Assembly (NCBI GenBank): GCA_019748095.1
Contig: JAIEQA010000019.1
Coordinates: forward strand, 1-64,000
Reading direction: 5' to 3'
DNA length: 64,000 nucleotides
Source: Caulobacteraceae bacterium
GTDB lineage: Bacteria; Pseudomonadota; Alphaproteobacteria; Caulobacterales; Caulobacteraceae
In this document: positions 30,306 through 41,202 of the stretch, one piece after another
Layout of the letters: each line of letters begins with the position of its first letter
How positions within the stretch are numbered: position 1 is the stretch's first letter
Translations under genes and position numbers: made by a program
Notes under the pieces: generated by a model
Database searches by the model: none
What the model saw: only the letters and a program-made list of their open reading frames with translations
What the model was told of the DNA's origin: nothing

Positions 30306-31051
30306 CAGGCAGCCTCTCCGAAGAAGACGTCACCGGCCGAGATCAGACGCAACGCGCCATCGGCGGTCCGCAGGCGCAGCGCCCCGTCCGGCGCGACCCC
30401 GTCGGCGATACCCGTCACCGTCTCATGACCCAGCCGGGCCATACAGGGGCCGTCCAGCCCTTGTGTCCGGGCCGTCCAGGCGTCGAGAACGGGCTGGAAG
30501 CCGAAGCGGTCCCAGCGATCCTGCCATACCGTGAAGGCCCCGGCCAGAACGCCGGCCGCTGCCTCGACCGGCGGCGGGTAGGCGATGTCGGGGCGCAGGT
30601 GGGCCGCCAGACTGGTCGCCGGCCGCTCGGTGCCGTCCGGCGCATGGGCCAGATTGACCCCGATCCCGACCGCCAGCCACAGGGCCCCCGAGGCGTGAGC
30701 CCCGGACTCGATCAATATTCCGGCGGCCTTCTGGCCCCCGATCAGGACGTCGTTGGGCCATTTGATGCTGACCGAACCCGGCACGGCGAAAGCATCAAGC
30801 AGATCCGCGACGGCGAGAGCGGCGACAAAGGTCACCTGCGCCGCCTCGGCCGGCACCTTCTGCGTCAGAAACAGCAAGGTCGAGAACAGGTTTCCGGTCT
30901 CGCTCTCCCAGTTGCGCCCCCGGCGACCCCGACCGGCGGACTGTCGCCGGGCCACGATCCATTGGCACGCAGTCTCTCCGGCCTCGGCGCGCCGACGGGC
31001 CTCGGCGTTGGTGGAGTCGATCGCGTCGAGAATGTGGAGGGCGGGCGACAC
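30305..31051 (-). CDS. birA: Biotin-[acetyl-CoA-carboxylase] ligase
   Basis: A 248-residue biotin protein ligase of the short type, lacking the N-terminal DNA-binding domain of E. coli BirA. The biotinyl-AMP loop is [11 protein letters not shown] (about residues 40-50), with [21 protein letters not shown] following, and a C-terminal SH3-like domain. It attaches biotin to carboxylases such as AccB. It lies four bases after nuoN on the same strand, an arrangement seen in other alphaproteobacteria. Confidence 0.93.
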   Translation of the reverse strand: MSPALHILDAIDSTNAEARRRAEAGETACQWIVARRQSAGRGRRGRNWESETGNLFSTLLFLTQKVPAEAAQVTFVAALAVADLLDAFAVPGSVSIKWPNDVLIGGQKAAGILIESGAHASGALWLAVGIGVNLAHAPDGTERPATSLAAHLRPDIAYPPPVEAAAGVLAGAFTVWQDRWDRFGFQPVLDAWTARTQGLDGPCMARLGHETVTGIADGVAPDGALRLRTADGALRLISAGDVFFGEAA

Positions 31052-31055
31052 CGCC

Positions 31056-32501
31056 CTAGCCCGGTCCGAACCCGGAGGCGGCGATACGGGTCAGGGGCTC
31101 CAGCCAGGTCAGGCCGACGATCACCAGCGGGAAGGAAAAGGCTGCGCAGGCCCAGCCGATCCACTGCGCCTCGACCGGAGCCTTGTCGGTCTTCGCCACG
31201 CCTTCGGGGGCCGGATCGAACCACATCAGCTTGATGATGCGCAGATAGTAGAAGGCCGCCACGACCGAAGCCACCAGACCCGCCGCCGCCACCATCCAGT
31301 AGCCGGACGAGGCCGCCGCGCCGAAGACATAGTATTTGCCCCAGAAGCCCGAGAACGGCGGCATCCCCAGCACCGACAGCGACAGGACCGTGATCGCGAT
31401 CGCGGTGACCGGCCGATCCTGCTTCAGCCCCGCCAGATCGGCGATATTGCGGATCGGGCGGCCGTTGCGGCTGAGCGACAGCAGGATGGCGAAAAAGCCG
31501 AGGGTGTCGATCATGTACAGGGTCATGAACAGGACCATGGCCTGCAGCCCCTGTTCGGTGCCGGCCGCGATGGCCAGCAGGGCGTATCCGATGTTGGCGA
31601 TGGAGGAATAGGCCAGCAGGCGCTGGATGTCCTTCTGCACCAGACCGCCCCAGGCCCCGACCACGAAACTGGCCAGAGCAATCAGGATCAGCACCTGGGC
31701 CCACTGGTCATGGGCCTGAAGGAAACCCTCCGACAGGGCCCGGCCGAACAGCACCATGGCCGCCATCTTGGGGGCCGTGGTGAAGAAGGCCACGACGGGC
31801 GTGGGTGCCCCCTCATAGACATCGGGCGTCCACATGTGGAACGGGGCGGCAGAGACCTTGAACGCCAGACCACAGATCAGGAACACAAGGCCGAAGATCA
31901 GGCCCGGTCCCGGATTGGCCGTCGCATAGGCGGCGATATCCTCGAACCGCATGGATCCCGAGAAACCGTAGATCAGGCTTGAGCCGTACAGCAGCAGGCC
32001 GGACGACAGGGCCCCCAGCACGAAATACTTCAGCCCGGCTTCCGAGGCCTTCAGGTCATCGCGGTGATAGGCGGCGAGGACATAGAGGGCCAGCGAGTGC
32101 AGCTCGACCCCGACATAGAGGGAGATCAGGTCGCCCGAGGACACCATCATCCCCATGCCGACAGCGGCCAGCACGATCAGGATGGGATATTCGAACCGGG
32201 CAATGCCGTTCCGCTGCATCCAGCCCCCGCCGAGAATGACGGCCACGGCCGAGGCGAGGTAGATGGCAACCTTGGCATAGAGCGCCAGCGGATCGGCAAC
32301 ATAGGCCCCGTTGAAGGCGGTGCCCAGCGGTCCGGTCGCGGCGACCGCCGCCGCTCCGATCAGCAGGGCCACGGACAGGATGGAGATCAACCGCGCGGAC
32401 TTCTCACCGATAAAGGCCCCGAGCAGCAGCAGCACGAGGGCCCCGATCGCGAGCGACAGCTCCGAGGCGGCGAGGTTCAGGGCATAGGACAGGTCAGGCA
32501 T
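31056..32501 (-). CDS. nuoN: NADH-quinone oxidoreductase subunit N
   Basis: A 481-residue antiporter-like proton-pumping subunit of complex I, in the membrane arm. It has about 14 membrane helices. Family blocks include SLYVGVELHSLALYVLAAY, KYFVLGALSSGLLLYGSSL, PFHMWTPDVYEGAPTPVVAFF and RLLAYSSIANIGYALLA. Key Glu and Lys positions of the discontinuous helices are present in these blocks. It follows nuoM by six bases and is the last nuo gene of the operon. Confidence 0.96.
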   Translation of the reverse strand: MPDLSYALNLAASELSLAIGALVLLLLGAFIGEKSARLISILSVALLIGAAAVAATGPLGTAFNGAYVADPLALYAKVAIYLASAVAVILGGGWMQRNGIARFEYPILIVLAAVGMGMMVSSGDLISLYVGVELHSLALYVLAAYHRDDLKASEAGLKYFVLGALSSGLLLYGSSLIYGFSGSMRFEDIAAYATANPGPGLIFGLVFLICGLAFKVSAAPFHMWTPDVYEGAPTPVVAFFTTAPKMAAMVLFGRALSEGFLQAHDQWAQVLILIALASFVVGAWGGLVQKDIQRLLAYSSIANIGYALLAIAAGTEQGLQAMVLFMTLYMIDTLGFFAILLSLSRNGRPIRNIADLAGLKQDRPVTAIAITVLSLSVLGMPPFSGFWGKYYVFGAAASSGYWMVAAAGLVASVVAAFYYLRIIKLMWFDPAPEGVAKTDKAPVEAQWIGWACAAFSFPLVIVGLTWLEPLTRIAASGFGPG

Positions 32502-32507
32502 GGTCTC

Positions 32508-33995
32508 TCACCCGCCGGTCGCGAGGCGCCAGGCGCCGATGACGGCGTCGACGGAAGGGGCGGTATAATCCAGCACAAGGCCAGGCTGAACGCCCAGCCA
32601 GATCGTGCCGACGATCAGCGGGACGAAGATCACCAGTTCGCGCAGGTCGATGTCCTTGATGGTCGCCAGCGCCGGATTGGTGATCTCGCCGAACATGACG
32701 TTGCGATACAAGGTCAGGGCATAGACCGCCGACAGGACGATCCCGGTGGCGGCCACGAACGCCGCCCAGGTCGAGGCCTGGTAGACGCCTGTCAGGGTCA
32801 GCATCTCGCCGATGAAGCCCGAGGTGCCCGGCAGGCCGACATTGGCCATGGTGAACATCAGGAAGATGGCGGCGTACCAGGGCATCCTGTTGGTCAACCC
32901 GCCATAGAAGGCGATCTCGCGGGTGTGCATCCGGTCATAGACGACGCCGACGCAGAGGAAGAGCGCGCCCGAGATCAGGCCGTGGCTCAGCATCTGGAAG
33001 ATCGCCCCCTGCATCCCCTGGGCGTTGCCGGCGAAGATGCCCATGGTCACGAAACCCATGTGGGCCACGGAGGAATAGGCGATCAGCTTCTTGATATCGG
33101 TCTGACGGAAGGCGACCAGCGAGGTATAGACAATGGCGATCACCGACAGGGTGAAGACCAGCGGCCGGTACAGAACCGAAGCATCCGGGAACATCGGCAC
33201 ATTGAACAGGATGAAGCCGTAGCCCCCCAGCTTCAGCAGGATGCCGGCCAGGATGACCGACCCCGCCGTCGGGGCCTGGACGTGGGCATCCGGTAGCCAG
33301 GTGTGGACCGGCCACATCGGCATCTTGACCGCGAAGGAGGCGAAGAAGGCCAGCCACAGGATCGACTGGGCCTGCGGACCGAAAGCATACTCCTTCAGCG
33401 CCGGGATCGACGTGGTGCCCGCCTCATTGGCCATCCACAGCATGGCCAGCAGCATCAGGACGGACCCCAGCAGGGTGTAGAGGAAGAACTTGTAGGCGGC
33501 GTAGATCCGGTTCGCTCCGCCCCACACCCCGATGATGATGAACATCGGCACCAGAGTGCCCTCGAAGAAGATGTAGAACAGGAACAGGTCCAGCGAGGTG
33601 AAGACCCCGATGACCAGGGTTTCCAGTACCAGGAAGGCGATCATATAGTCGGAGACGCGCGTCTCGATCGTCTTCCAGCTGGCCAGGATGCAGATCGGCA
33701 TCAGGAAGGCGGTCAGCAGGACGAACAGGATCGACACCCCGTCGACGCCCAGATGGTAACTGGCCCCGGCGAACCAGGCGAAATTCTCGACGAACTGATA
33801 GGCCGGGTTCGAACTGTCGAACGTCAGCACCAGCACGGTCGCAACCGCCAGTGTCAGCAGGGTGGTGATCAACGCGCCCCAGCGGGCGATGCCGTCCTGC
33901 CCGGACGGCGAAAGCAGACGCCCCAGCAGGATCAGACCCGCCCCGACCAGAGGCAGGAAGGTCACGACGCTCAGGATATAGGGGATCGCACCCAT
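32508..33995 (-). CDS. nuoM: NADH-quinone oxidoreductase subunit M
   Basis: A 495-residue antiporter-like subunit of the complex I membrane arm with about 14 helices. Diagnostic blocks: [40 protein letters not shown] with the essential Glu, [39 protein letters not shown] and [19 protein letters not shown]. It sits one base after nuoL and six before nuoN, with no promoter visible between them. Confidence 0.97.
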   Translation of the reverse strand: MGAIPYILSVVTFLPLVGAGLILLGRLLSPSGQDGIARWGALITTLLTLAVATVLVLTFDSSNPAYQFVENFAWFAGASYHLGVDGVSILFVLLTAFLMPICILASWKTIETRVSDYMIAFLVLETLVIGVFTSLDLFLFYIFFEGTLVPMFIIIGVWGGANRIYAAYKFFLYTLLGSVLMLLAMLWMANEAGTTSIPALKEYAFGPQAQSILWLAFFASFAVKMPMWPVHTWLPDAHVQAPTAGSVILAGILLKLGGYGFILFNVPMFPDASVLYRPLVFTLSVIAIVYTSLVAFRQTDIKKLIAYSSVAHMGFVTMGIFAGNAQGMQGAIFQMLSHGLISGALFLCVGVVYDRMHTREIAFYGGLTNRMPWYAAIFLMFTMANVGLPGTSGFIGEMLTLTGVYQASTWAAFVAATGIVLSAVYALTLYRNVMFGEITNPALATIKDIDLRELVIFVPLIVGTIWLGVQPGLVLDYTAPSVDAVIGAWRLATGG

Positions 33996-33996
33996 C

Positions 33997-36069
33997 TTAT
34001 GCGCCCCAGGCGTAGATGGCGAAGGCGAGCAGCACGGCCACGCCGAGCAGCATCACGAACGCATAGTGATACAGATAGCCGGACTGCAGCTTCGCCAGCC
34101 GAGCCGCCGATTTCAGCGACGCCCAGGCCGCGCCGTTCGGGCCAAGCCCGTCGATGATCTTCACATCGCCGACCTTCCAGAACAGGTCGCCCAGCGCACG
34201 GACACCCTTGACGAAGACGACGTCGTAGAGCTCGTCGAAATACCATTTGTTGTAGAGGAAGCTCCACAGCGGCCCGCGTTTGTCGGCCATCCGCTTCGCC
34301 AGTCCCTCACGCAGGACGTAGTAGTAGGCGGCGATCGCAGCCCCCAGCAGGGTGACCACCAGAGGCGACCACTTCACCCATTTCGGCACTTCATGGCTGT
34401 CATGCAGGACGTGATTGCCGGCCGCGTTGAAGATCGCACCGCGCCAGAAATCGGTCTCGTAATAGCCGATGAAATGCGGCGCGAACACAAACCCGGCGGC
34501 GACCGCACCGATCGACAGCAGGATCAGCGGCACCAGCATGACCCACGGGCTCTCATGCGGCTTCAGCGGGCCGTGATGTCCGTGTCCGTGGTCGTCATGG
34601 ACGTGATCGCCATGGGCATGATCGTCGTGGGTGTCATGGGGGTGGTCGTCATGGGCGTGGGCGTGGTCGTCTTCCTTCCACGCCGGCTTGTTGTGGAAGG
34701 TCATGAAGATCAGCCGCCACGAATAGTAGCTGGTCAGGGCCGCCGCGAAGAGGCCGACCACGAAGGCGAAATAGCCTGCAGCCGAGTGGCCGGTGGTGGC
34801 CGCCGCATAGGCGCTCTCGATGATCGAATCCTTGGAATAGAAGCCGGCGAAGCCGCCGATTTCCGGAATGCCCAGGCCGGTGATGGCGATCGTGCCGATC
34901 ATCATGACCGCATAGGTGACCGGCAGCAGCTTCCACAGCCCGCCCATCTTCCGCATGTCCTGCTCGTGATGCATGCCGTGGATCACCGAACCGGCCCCCA
35001 GGAACAGCAGGGCCTTGAAGAAGGCGTGGGTGAACAGGTGGAACATGGCGGATTCGTAGACGCCGACGCCCGCCGCAAAGAACATGTAGCCCAGCTGCGA
35101 ACAGGTCGAATAGGCGATGACCCGCTTGATGTCGTTCTGCATCAGGCCGACCGTCGCGGCATACAGGGCCGTGACCGCACCGACGATGGCGATGATCAGC
35201 GAGGCCGTCGGGGCGTACTCGTAGATCGGCGACAGCAGGCAGACCATGTAGACGCCGGCGGTGACCATGGTCGCGGCGTGGATCAGGGCGGACACTGGCG
35301 TCGGGCCCTCCATGGCGTCGGGCAGCCAGGTGTGCAGGAAAAACTGGGCCGACTTGCCCATGGCGCCGATGAACAGCAGCACCCCGGCCAGATCCAGCGC
35401 CGACCAGGTGTGTCCGAGGAACGCCCACCCCTGCCCCTGCTGCGCCGCGATCAGCGGGAACAGTTCGGCGAACTCGATGGTGCCGAACATCCAGAAGACG
35501 GTGATGATGCCGAGCGCGAAGCCGAAGTCGCCGACGCGGTTGACGACGAAAGCCTTGATGGCGGCAGCACTGGCCGTGGACTTCTTGAACCAGAATCCGA
35601 TCAGCAGATAGGAGGCCAGGCCCACCCCTTCCCAGCCGAAGAACAGCTGCATGAAGTCGGCGGCGGTGACCAGCGCCAGCATGGCGAAGGTGAACAGCGA
35701 CAGATAGGCGAAGAAGCGCGGCTTCGAGTCGTCCTCGGCCATGTATCCCCAGGAATACAGGTGCACGAGCGAGGACACGCTGGTGACGACCACCAGCATG
35801 ACCGCCGACAGGGCGTCGATGCGGATCGACCAGCTGGACTGGAAATCGCCGACATTGATGAACGGCGCGACGGTGACGGTGAAGGGCTCAAGCTGGCCCC
35901 AGGTCCACTGGCCAAACACGATCCAGGCGACCACGCACGAGAAGAAGAGCAGACCGGTGGTTATAGCCTGGGACGGAATGTTGCCGATGCGGCGGCCGAA
36001 GAAGCCGGCGACGGCGGCACCAAGCAGCGGGGCGAAAACCCCCAGGGTGACAAGCAGTTCGAGAGTCAC
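33997..36069 (-). CDS. nuoL: NADH-quinone oxidoreductase subunit L with His-rich loop
   Basis: A 690-residue antiporter-like subunit at the distal end of complex I, carrying the long lateral helix in its C-terminal part. Blocks: [74 protein letters not shown] and [20 protein letters not shown] loop at about residues 467-500 contains about 14 His among Asp and Gly (bases about 34570-34672), an unusual metal-binding-like insertion described in findings. It is flanked by nuoK and nuoM within two to three bases. Confidence 0.97.
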   Translation of the reverse strand: MTLELLVTLGVFAPLLGAAVAGFFGRRIGNIPSQAITTGLLFFSCVVAWIVFGQWTWGQLEPFTVTVAPFINVGDFQSSWSIRIDALSAVMLVVVTSVSSLVHLYSWGYMAEDDSKPRFFAYLSLFTFAMLALVTAADFMQLFFGWEGVGLASYLLIGFWFKKSTASAAAIKAFVVNRVGDFGFALGIITVFWMFGTIEFAELFPLIAAQQGQGWAFLGHTWSALDLAGVLLFIGAMGKSAQFFLHTWLPDAMEGPTPVSALIHAATMVTAGVYMVCLLSPIYEYAPTASLIIAIVGAVTALYAATVGLMQNDIKRVIAYSTCSQLGYMFFAAGVGVYESAMFHLFTHAFFKALLFLGAGSVIHGMHHEQDMRKMGGLWKLLPVTYAVMMIGTIAITGLGIPEIGGFAGFYSKDSIIESAYAAATTGHSAAGYFAFVVGLFAAALTSYYSWRLIFMTFHNKPAWKEDDHAHAHDDHPHDTHDDHAHGDHVHDDHGHGHHGPLKPHESPWVMLVPLILLSIGAVAAGFVFAPHFIGYYETDFWRGAIFNAAGNHVLHDSHEVPKWVKWSPLVVTLLGAAIAAYYYVLREGLAKRMADKRGPLWSFLYNKWYFDELYDVVFVKGVRALGDLFWKVGDVKIIDGLGPNGAAWASLKSAARLAKLQSGYLYHYAFVMLLGVAVLLAFAIYAWGA

Positions 36070-36071
36070 GA

Positions 36072-36380
36072 TCAGCCCTTCATCACGCTGGCGTCGTCAA
36101 CCGCGATGTCGCCGCGGTTGCGGAAGAAGGTCACCAGAATGGCGAGGCCGACGGCGGCCTCGGCTGCCGCCACGGTCAGGATGAACATGGCCATGATCTG
36201 CCCCGACACATCGTTCAGATAGGCGGAGAAGGCGACGAAGTTGATGTTCACGGCCAGCAGGATCAGCTCGACCGACATCAGGATGATGATGACGTTCTTG
36301 CGGTTCACGAAGATGCCGAAAACCCCGATGGTGAACAGCATCGCGCCCACCGCCAGATAGTGCTGCAGGGTGACGTCCAT
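36072..36380 (-). CDS. nuoK: NADH-quinone oxidoreductase subunit K
   Basis: A 102-residue subunit (ND4L homologue) of the complex I membrane arm with three helices: [39 protein letters not shown] and [20 protein letters not shown]. The two conserved intramembrane Glu residues are in MSVELILL and [13 protein letters not shown] at 36380 shares a base with the nuoJ stop. Confidence 0.96.
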   Translation of the reverse strand: MDVTLQHYLAVGAMLFTIGVFGIFVNRKNVIIILMSVELILLAVNINFVAFSAYLNDVSGQIMAMFILTVAAAEAAVGLAILVTFFRNRGDIAVDDASVMKG

Positions 36381-37006
36381 CAGCGCAGTTCCTTGCCGGT
36401 GACGCCGACGCCGGTTGCGACGCCCTTGATCTCGACCGAGGTCTTGCGGTCACGATTGGTCTGGGCCCCCGGGTCCTGACGGCGCACGGACGGCCGCTTG
36501 CGCAGGGTCAGGATGATCGCGCCGATCATGGCGATCAGAAGCACGATTCCCGAGGCCTGGAAGATGTAGACGTAGTCGGTGTAGAGGACCCGCCCGATCG
36601 CCTCGACATTGGAGGTCTCGGCCGTGGCCACGGCGGGCGCGACGGCATCGGCTGCGGCCCCACCCTGGACCACCACGATCGAGATCATGATCATCTCCGC
36701 CAGCAGGATCCCCGCGACGATCGCCGCCAGAGGCAGATAGGTGGCATAGCCCTCGCGAAGGCGCACGAAGTCGACGTCCAGCATCATGACGACGAACAGG
36801 AACAGCACCGCCACCGCGCCGACGTAGACGACCACCAGAAGCATGGCGAGGAACTCGGCCCCGAGCAGGACGAAGAGTCCCGCCGAGGAGAAGAAGGCCA
36901 GAATGAGCCAAAGGACGCTGTGCACAGGGTTGCGCGCGGTCACGACCAGCAGGCCTGACGCGACGGCCACCGCCGAGAGCAGATAGAAGGCTATGCCTTG
37001 CAGCAT
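36380..37006 (-). CDS. nuoJ: NADH-quinone oxidoreductase subunit J
   Basis: A 208-residue subunit (ND6 homologue) with five helices; the typical blocks are [40 protein letters not shown] and [13 protein letters not shown]. After the last helix ([17 protein letters not shown]) there is a longer polar C-terminal tail of about 35 residues. ATG at 37006 ([13 protein letters not shown]) is preferred to the upstream open frame, which reads through the repeat-containing nuoI-nuoJ gap. Confidence 0.95.
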   Translation of the reverse strand: MLQGIAFYLLSAVAVASGLLVVTARNPVHSVLWLILAFFSSAGLFVLLGAEFLAMLLVVVYVGAVAVLFLFVVMMLDVDFVRLREGYATYLPLAAIVAGILLAEMIMISIVVVQGGAAADAVAPAVATAETSNVEAIGRVLYTDYVYIFQASGIVLLIAMIGAIILTLRKRPSVRRQDPGAQTNRDRKTSVEIKGVATGVGVTGKELR

Positions 37007-37031
37007 GGGAGGCTTTCGCCCTTTCCGAAAT

Positions 37032-37085
37032 GGTGCGGCGCAATCGCCGCACCTCTTAGACAGCGTTCGCTCCAAAATGAAGCGA
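37032..37085. repeat. Paired hairpins in the nuoI-nuoJ gap (REP-like)
   Basis: A 9-bp perfect inverted repeat (37032-37040 with 37045-37053, loop CAAT) is followed by a second short one (TCGCT 37067-37071 with AGCGA 37081-37085). The 119-base gap is the largest untranslated break inside the nuo genes apart from the one before nuoF. Neither has a T-run, so it may be an mRNA processing or stabilising element, or an intergenic palindromic repeat. Confidence 0.55.
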
Positions 37086-37125
37086 CCAATTCCACTTCCC
37101 TCCCCCGAACGGAGAGGACCGGGCG

Positions 37126-37617
37126 TCACCGATACGGCGCGTCCAGCTCCAGATTCTTCGCAATCAGTCTTTCCCAGCGGTCGCCGTTATCCAGCAGCCT
37201 CTGCTTGTCGTAGTAGAGTTCCTCGCGCGTCTCCGTCGCGAACTCATAGTTCGGGCCCTCGACGATCGCGTCCACCGGACAGGCCTCCTGGCACAGGCCG
37301 CAATAGATGCATTTGACCATATCGATGTCGTAGCGGGTCGTGCGACGGCTGCCGTCGCTGCGCGGCTCTGATTCGATCGTGATCGCCTGGGCCGGACAGA
37401 TGGCCTCGCACAGCTTGCAGGCGATGCAGCGTTCCTCGCCATTGGCATAGCGGCGCAGGGCATGCTCGCCCCGGAACCGCGGCGACTGGGGATTGCGCTC
37501 GAACGGATAGTTGACCGTGTGTTTGGGCCGGAAGAATTCGCGCATGGTCAGGCCGAACGCGCCGACCAGATCGATCAGCATCGCGCCCTTCGCGGCCTGG
37601 GCGATACGGGTGATCAT
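37126..37617 (-). CDS. nuoI: NADH-quinone oxidoreductase subunit I
   Basis: A 163-residue subunit (TYKY homologue) carrying clusters N6a and N6b in the hydrophilic arm. Two 4Fe-4S motifs are plain: [12 protein letters not shown] (about residues 64-75) and [12 protein letters not shown] (103-114). The N-terminal [16 protein letters not shown] segment anchors it to the membrane arm. ATG at 37617 overlaps the stop of the small lipoprotein gene by four bases. Confidence 0.97.
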   Translation of the reverse strand: MITRIAQAAKGAMLIDLVGAFGLTMREFFRPKHTVNYPFERNPQSPRFRGEHALRRYANGEERCIACKLCEAICPAQAITIESEPRSDGSRRTTRYDIDMVKCIYCGLCQEACPVDAIVEGPNYEFATETREELYYDKQRLLDNGDRWERLIAKNLELDAPYR

Positions 37618-37835
37618 CGAATGGGGTCTCCGGGACGGCGGCAGTCGCGGCGATAGCGATCCGTGTCGGTTTTGATGATGGCGCACAGACGCTGGCGTTC
37701 GGCCTCGCGGCGTTCGATGTTCTCCTGTCGCCGCTCCCACTGGACCGGAGAGGCGGGATCGGCCTCCCACGGCTGGGGGAAGGTGCAGGCGGCGAGCCCG
37801 AGGGCGGTCAGGGAGAGGGCGATCGTCCGGATCAT
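37614..37835 (-). CDS. Small predicted lipoprotein between nuoH and nuoI
   Basis: A 73-residue protein with a lipoprotein signal peptide, [13 protein letters not shown], giving a lipobox LAAC with Cys17. The mature part is short, charged and Arg/Glu-rich ([19 protein letters not shown]) with two further Cys residues, one in [11 protein letters not shown]. It overlaps nuoH by four bases and nuoI by four bases, so translation is coupled to both. Function unknown; it could be a periplasmic accessory or assembly component of complex I, which is inference from position. Confidence 0.78.
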   Translation of the reverse strand: MIRTIALSLTALGLAACTFPQPWEADPASPVQWERRQENIERREAERQRLCAIIKTDTDRYRRDCRRPGDPIR

Positions 37836-38908
37836 GATCCCACCGCGAAGACACGCCAGGCCGACACGATCACCACCGCCACCAGCGATGTCGGCAGGAA
37901 GATCTTCCAGCCCAGCCGCATCAGCTGATCGTAGCGATACCGGGGCACGAAGGTCTTCACCATGGCGAACATGAAGAACCAGAAGACGATCTTGACGAAG
38001 AAAACGAGGAACAGGAACAGGTTGGCCAGGATCACCGGCCAGGTATCGAGCCCGATCAGGTCGGTGTCGAACCCGGGGTTCCAGCCGCCGAAGAACAGCA
38101 GGCTGATCATGGCGCACATGAAGATGATGTTCACGTACTCGCCCATCATGAACAGCAGATAGGGCGTCGAGGAATACTCGACCTGGTAGCCGGCGACGAG
38201 TTCCGACTCGGCCTCTGGCAGATCGAACGGCGGGCGGTTGGTCTCGGCCAGGGCCGAGATGAAGAACATGATCGCCATTGGGAACATCACGATCACCGTC
38301 GGCCAGGTGTCTGCCCCGCCACCGAAGGCGAACCAGTTCCAGATCCAGCCTTCCTGGGCGGTCACGATGGCCGTCAGGTTCATGGTCCCGGCCAGCAGGA
38401 TCACATTGATGATGATCAGACCGATGGAGACCTCATAGGACACCATCTGCGCCGCCGACCGCAGCGATCCGAGGAAGGGATATTTCGAGTTGGAGGCCCA
38501 GCCTCCCATGATGATGCCGTAGACGCCCAGCGAGCTGATCGCGAAGACGTACAGGATCCCGACGTTCAGGTCGGAGATGACCCAGCCCGGCGCGAACGGC
38601 ATCACCGCCCACGTCGCGAAGGCGAACATCACTGTCAGGATGGGGGCCAGCAGGAAGACGAACTTGTCCGCACCGGCCGGGACCACAATCTCCTTCAGGA
38701 CGAACTTGATCATGTCGGCGAAGGACTGAAGCAGGCCGAACGGACCCACCACATTGGGGCCCTTGCGCATCATTACCGCTGCCCAGATCTTGCGGTCGGC
38801 CAGCAGCAGGAAGGCCACGGCCAGCAGGATGCCGACGGTGACCAGCAAGACGGCACCGGTGGTTGCCAGGGTCCAGCCGACAGGGGTGGTCCAGAAACTC
38901 TCGGTCAT
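37832..38908 (-). CDS. nuoH: NADH-quinone oxidoreductase subunit H
   Basis: A 358-residue subunit (ND1 homologue) that forms much of the quinone-binding chamber, with eight or nine helices. Diagnostic blocks: [72 protein letters not shown] (two parts) and [15 protein letters not shown]. It starts three bases after nuoG and its stop overlaps the following lipoprotein start by four bases. Confidence 0.97.
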   Translation of the reverse strand: MTESFWTTPVGWTLATTGAVLLVTVGILLAVAFLLLADRKIWAAVMMRKGPNVVGPFGLLQSFADMIKFVLKEIVVPAGADKFVFLLAPILTVMFAFATWAVMPFAPGWVISDLNVGILYVFAISSLGVYGIIMGGWASNSKYPFLGSLRSAAQMVSYEVSIGLIIINVILLAGTMNLTAIVTAQEGWIWNWFAFGGGADTWPTVIVMFPMAIMFFISALAETNRPPFDLPEAESELVAGYQVEYSSTPYLLFMMGEYVNIIFMCAMISLLFFGGWNPGFDTDLIGLDTWPVILANLFLFLVFFVKIVFWFFMFAMVKTFVPRYRYDQLMRLGWKIFLPTSLVAVVIVSAWRVFAVGS

Positions 38909-38911
38909 CGG

Positions 38912-40957
38912 CTACTCCGCCGCCAGCAGGACCGGAGCGATGCGCAGGGCACTCAGCTCGGCCATGGTCGCACTGGCGCGCGCGATCGGGTTGTTCAGAT
39001 ACGGGTCGGTGACCGCAGGGACGAAGGCGACATCGCCCAGCTCGCCCTTGCGGCCCAGTCCGGCCACATCGAACGATTCGGCCGGTGCCCGATAGTCGAT
39101 CCGGCCGAAGGTCGGATGATCGGCCATCAGCTTGCTGCGCAGCTGGTCCAGGGTGTCATAAGGCAGGGTGTGGCCCACCCGCTCGGACAGGGCGCGCAGG
39201 ATGGCCCAGTCCTCCTTGGCCTCGCCTTTCGGGAAGACGGCCCGTTCGGCCATCTGCACCCGGCCCTCGGTGTTGACATACAGGCCCGACTTCTCGGTCC
39301 AGGCCGCGCCCGGCAGGATGACATCGGCGGTGTGGGCCCCACGGTCGCCGTGGCTGCCCAGATAGACCTTGAACGCCTTCGACGGTCCGGTCTCGATCTC
39401 GTCCGCCCCCAGCAGGAACAGCACATCCAGCGCGCCTGGCTGGACCATCTCGTGGGCGCTCAGGCCCCCGGCGGCCGGGACGAATCCCATATCCAGACCA
39501 CCGACGCGAGCGGCGGCATGGTGCAGGATGTTGAACCCGTTCCAGCCGTCCTTCACCACACCGGTCTTGGCCGCCAGCTTGCCCAGCGCCGCCAGCACGG
39601 CCGGCCCGCCGGGACCGGTCAAGGCCCCGGTGCCGATGACGATGGCAGGACGCTCGGCCCCGCTCAGGGCATCCATGGCGGCCTTGGGCAGTTTGGCGAC
39701 GGTGCGGGTACCGCGGCCCACGACCTCGTAGTCATAGGTCAGGTCGGCCGTCTCGCCGATGACACCGACGCGGGTCTTGCCTGCCAGCCAGCTCTTGCGG
39801 ATCCGCTGGTTCAGCAGCGGGGCCTCGGTGCGCGGATTGACCCCGACCAGAAGGATGGAGTCGGCGTCCTCGATGCCCTGCAGACCGGTGTTGAACACCC
39901 AGCCCTCGCGCGGGCCATAGCCAAGGGCCGATCCGTCCTGACGGCAGTCGGTATTGGCCGATCCCAGCGCCCGGAACAGGTCCAGCGCCGCCTTCATGGA
40001 TTCCGCGTCCTGAAGATCGCCGGCGATGACGCCGGTCTTCCCGGGCTTGGCGGCCTTCAGCCGGGTGGCGACCGCGTTCAGGGCCTCGTCCCACGGGGCC
40101 ACGCGCAGCTTGCCGTTCTCACGGACATAAGGCCGGTCAAGCCGGCGCGCCTGAAGGCCGTCGACGACATAGCGGCTCTTGTCCGACAGCCACTCCTCGT
40201 TGATGCCTTCGTGCACGCGGGGCAGGATCCGCATGATCTCGGCCCCCTTGGACTGGGCCGAGATGTTCGAGCCCAGCGCATCCATCACATCGATGGTCTC
40301 GGTCTTCTTCAGTTCCCACGGGCGGTAGTGGAACGACCACGGGCGGTGCGTCAGCGCCCCGACGGGGCACAGATCGTTGACGTTGCCGGACAGCTCCGAG
40401 CCGACCGCCTGTTCCAGATAGGTGGTGATCTCGGCGTCCTCGCCGCGCGAGATCATGCCGATGTCCGGCACGCCCGCCACTTCCGACACGAACCGCACGC
40501 AGCGGGTGCACTGGATGCACCGCGTCATGAAGGTCTTGATCGTCGGCCCCATGTTCTTTTCTTCGACCGCACGCTTGTTCTCGGCGTAGCGAGACCCGTC
40601 GCGGCCATAGCCCATGGCCTGGTCCTGCAGGTCGCACTCACCGCCCTGGTCGCAGATCGGGCAGTCCAGCGGGTGGTTGATGAGCAGGAACTCCATCACC
40701 CCTTCGCGCGCCTTCTTGACCATCGGCGTGTCGGTGAAGATCTCCTGGCCCTCGGCGGCCGGCAGGGCACAGCTGGCCTGGGGCTTGGGCGGCCCCGGCT
40801 TCACCTCGACCAGACACATGCGGCAGTTGCCGGCGATCGAAAGCCGCTCGTGATAGCAGAAACGCGGGATCTCGTGCCCGGCGCGCTCGGCGACCTGCAG
40901 CACCGTCATCCCGGGCTCGAACTCGGTTTCGACGCCGTTGACCTTGGCGATCGGCAT
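38912..40957 (-). CDS. nuoG: NADH-quinone oxidoreductase subunit G
   Basis: A 681-residue subunit of the NADH-input arm, related to molybdenum-dependent formate dehydrogenases. The N-terminal 2Fe-2S ferredoxin domain has CYHERLSIAGNCRMCLVEV; then CDQGGECDLQDQAM, CIQCTRCVRF and the downstream Cys residues bind further clusters. The C-terminal pterin-less domain has VGVNPRTEAPLLNQRIRKSW. ATG at 40957 overlaps the stop of the coiled-coil gene (TAATG). Confidence 0.97.
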   Translation of the reverse strand: MPIAKVNGVETEFEPGMTVLQVAERAGHEIPRFCYHERLSIAGNCRMCLVEVKPGPPKPQASCALPAAEGQEIFTDTPMVKKAREGVMEFLLINHPLDCPICDQGGECDLQDQAMGYGRDGSRYAENKRAVEEKNMGPTIKTFMTRCIQCTRCVRFVSEVAGVPDIGMISRGEDAEITTYLEQAVGSELSGNVNDLCPVGALTHRPWSFHYRPWELKKTETIDVMDALGSNISAQSKGAEIMRILPRVHEGINEEWLSDKSRYVVDGLQARRLDRPYVRENGKLRVAPWDEALNAVATRLKAAKPGKTGVIAGDLQDAESMKAALDLFRALGSANTDCRQDGSALGYGPREGWVFNTGLQGIEDADSILLVGVNPRTEAPLLNQRIRKSWLAGKTRVGVIGETADLTYDYEVVGRGTRTVAKLPKAAMDALSGAERPAIVIGTGALTGPGGPAVLAALGKLAAKTGVVKDGWNGFNILHHAAARVGGLDMGFVPAAGGLSAHEMVQPGALDVLFLLGADEIETGPSKAFKVYLGSHGDRGAHTADVILPGAAWTEKSGLYVNTEGRVQMAERAVFPKGEAKEDWAILRALSERVGHTLPYDTLDQLRSKLMADHPTFGRIDYRAPAESFDVAGLGRKGELGDVAFVPAVTDPYLNNPIARASATMAELSALRIAPVLLAAE

Positions 40958-41202
40958 TATTCTCGGACTCCGCCGTAGGGATGATCGACCAGGTCGAGAC
41001 GTTTCTCGATCCGGTCCACGCGTTCTTCAATTCGATCCAGCCGCCGGTTCACGCCGGCCAGGCCTTCCTCGACATGGGTCATACGAACCTTGAGGCCATG
41101 CACGTCCTCGCCCACGCGGTCCAGCTTGGTCTCGATCGCCGTCAGGCGCGTCTCGACGCGCCGCAGGATCTGCAAAACCAGATTGTCGGGCTCATCGGCC
41201 AT
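40957..41202 (-). CDS. Small coiled-coil protein in the nuo operon
   Basis: An 81-residue soluble protein consisting almost wholly of heptads with hydrophobic a/d positions: VLQILRRVETRLTAIETKLDRV, then LKVRMTHVEEGLAGVNRRLDRIEERVDRIEKRLDLV in three overlapping stretches. It should form a continuous alpha-helical coiled coil. No Cys, no membrane segment. Both ends overlap neighbouring genes by one base or so (TAATG with nuoG and TGATG-type with the lipoprotein), so it is translated with the operon. Similar proteins are annotated elsewhere only as hypothetical. Confidence 0.75.
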   Translation of the reverse strand: MADEPDNLVLQILRRVETRLTAIETKLDRVGEDVHGLKVRMTHVEEGLAGVNRRLDRIEERVDRIEKRLDLVDHPYGGVRE

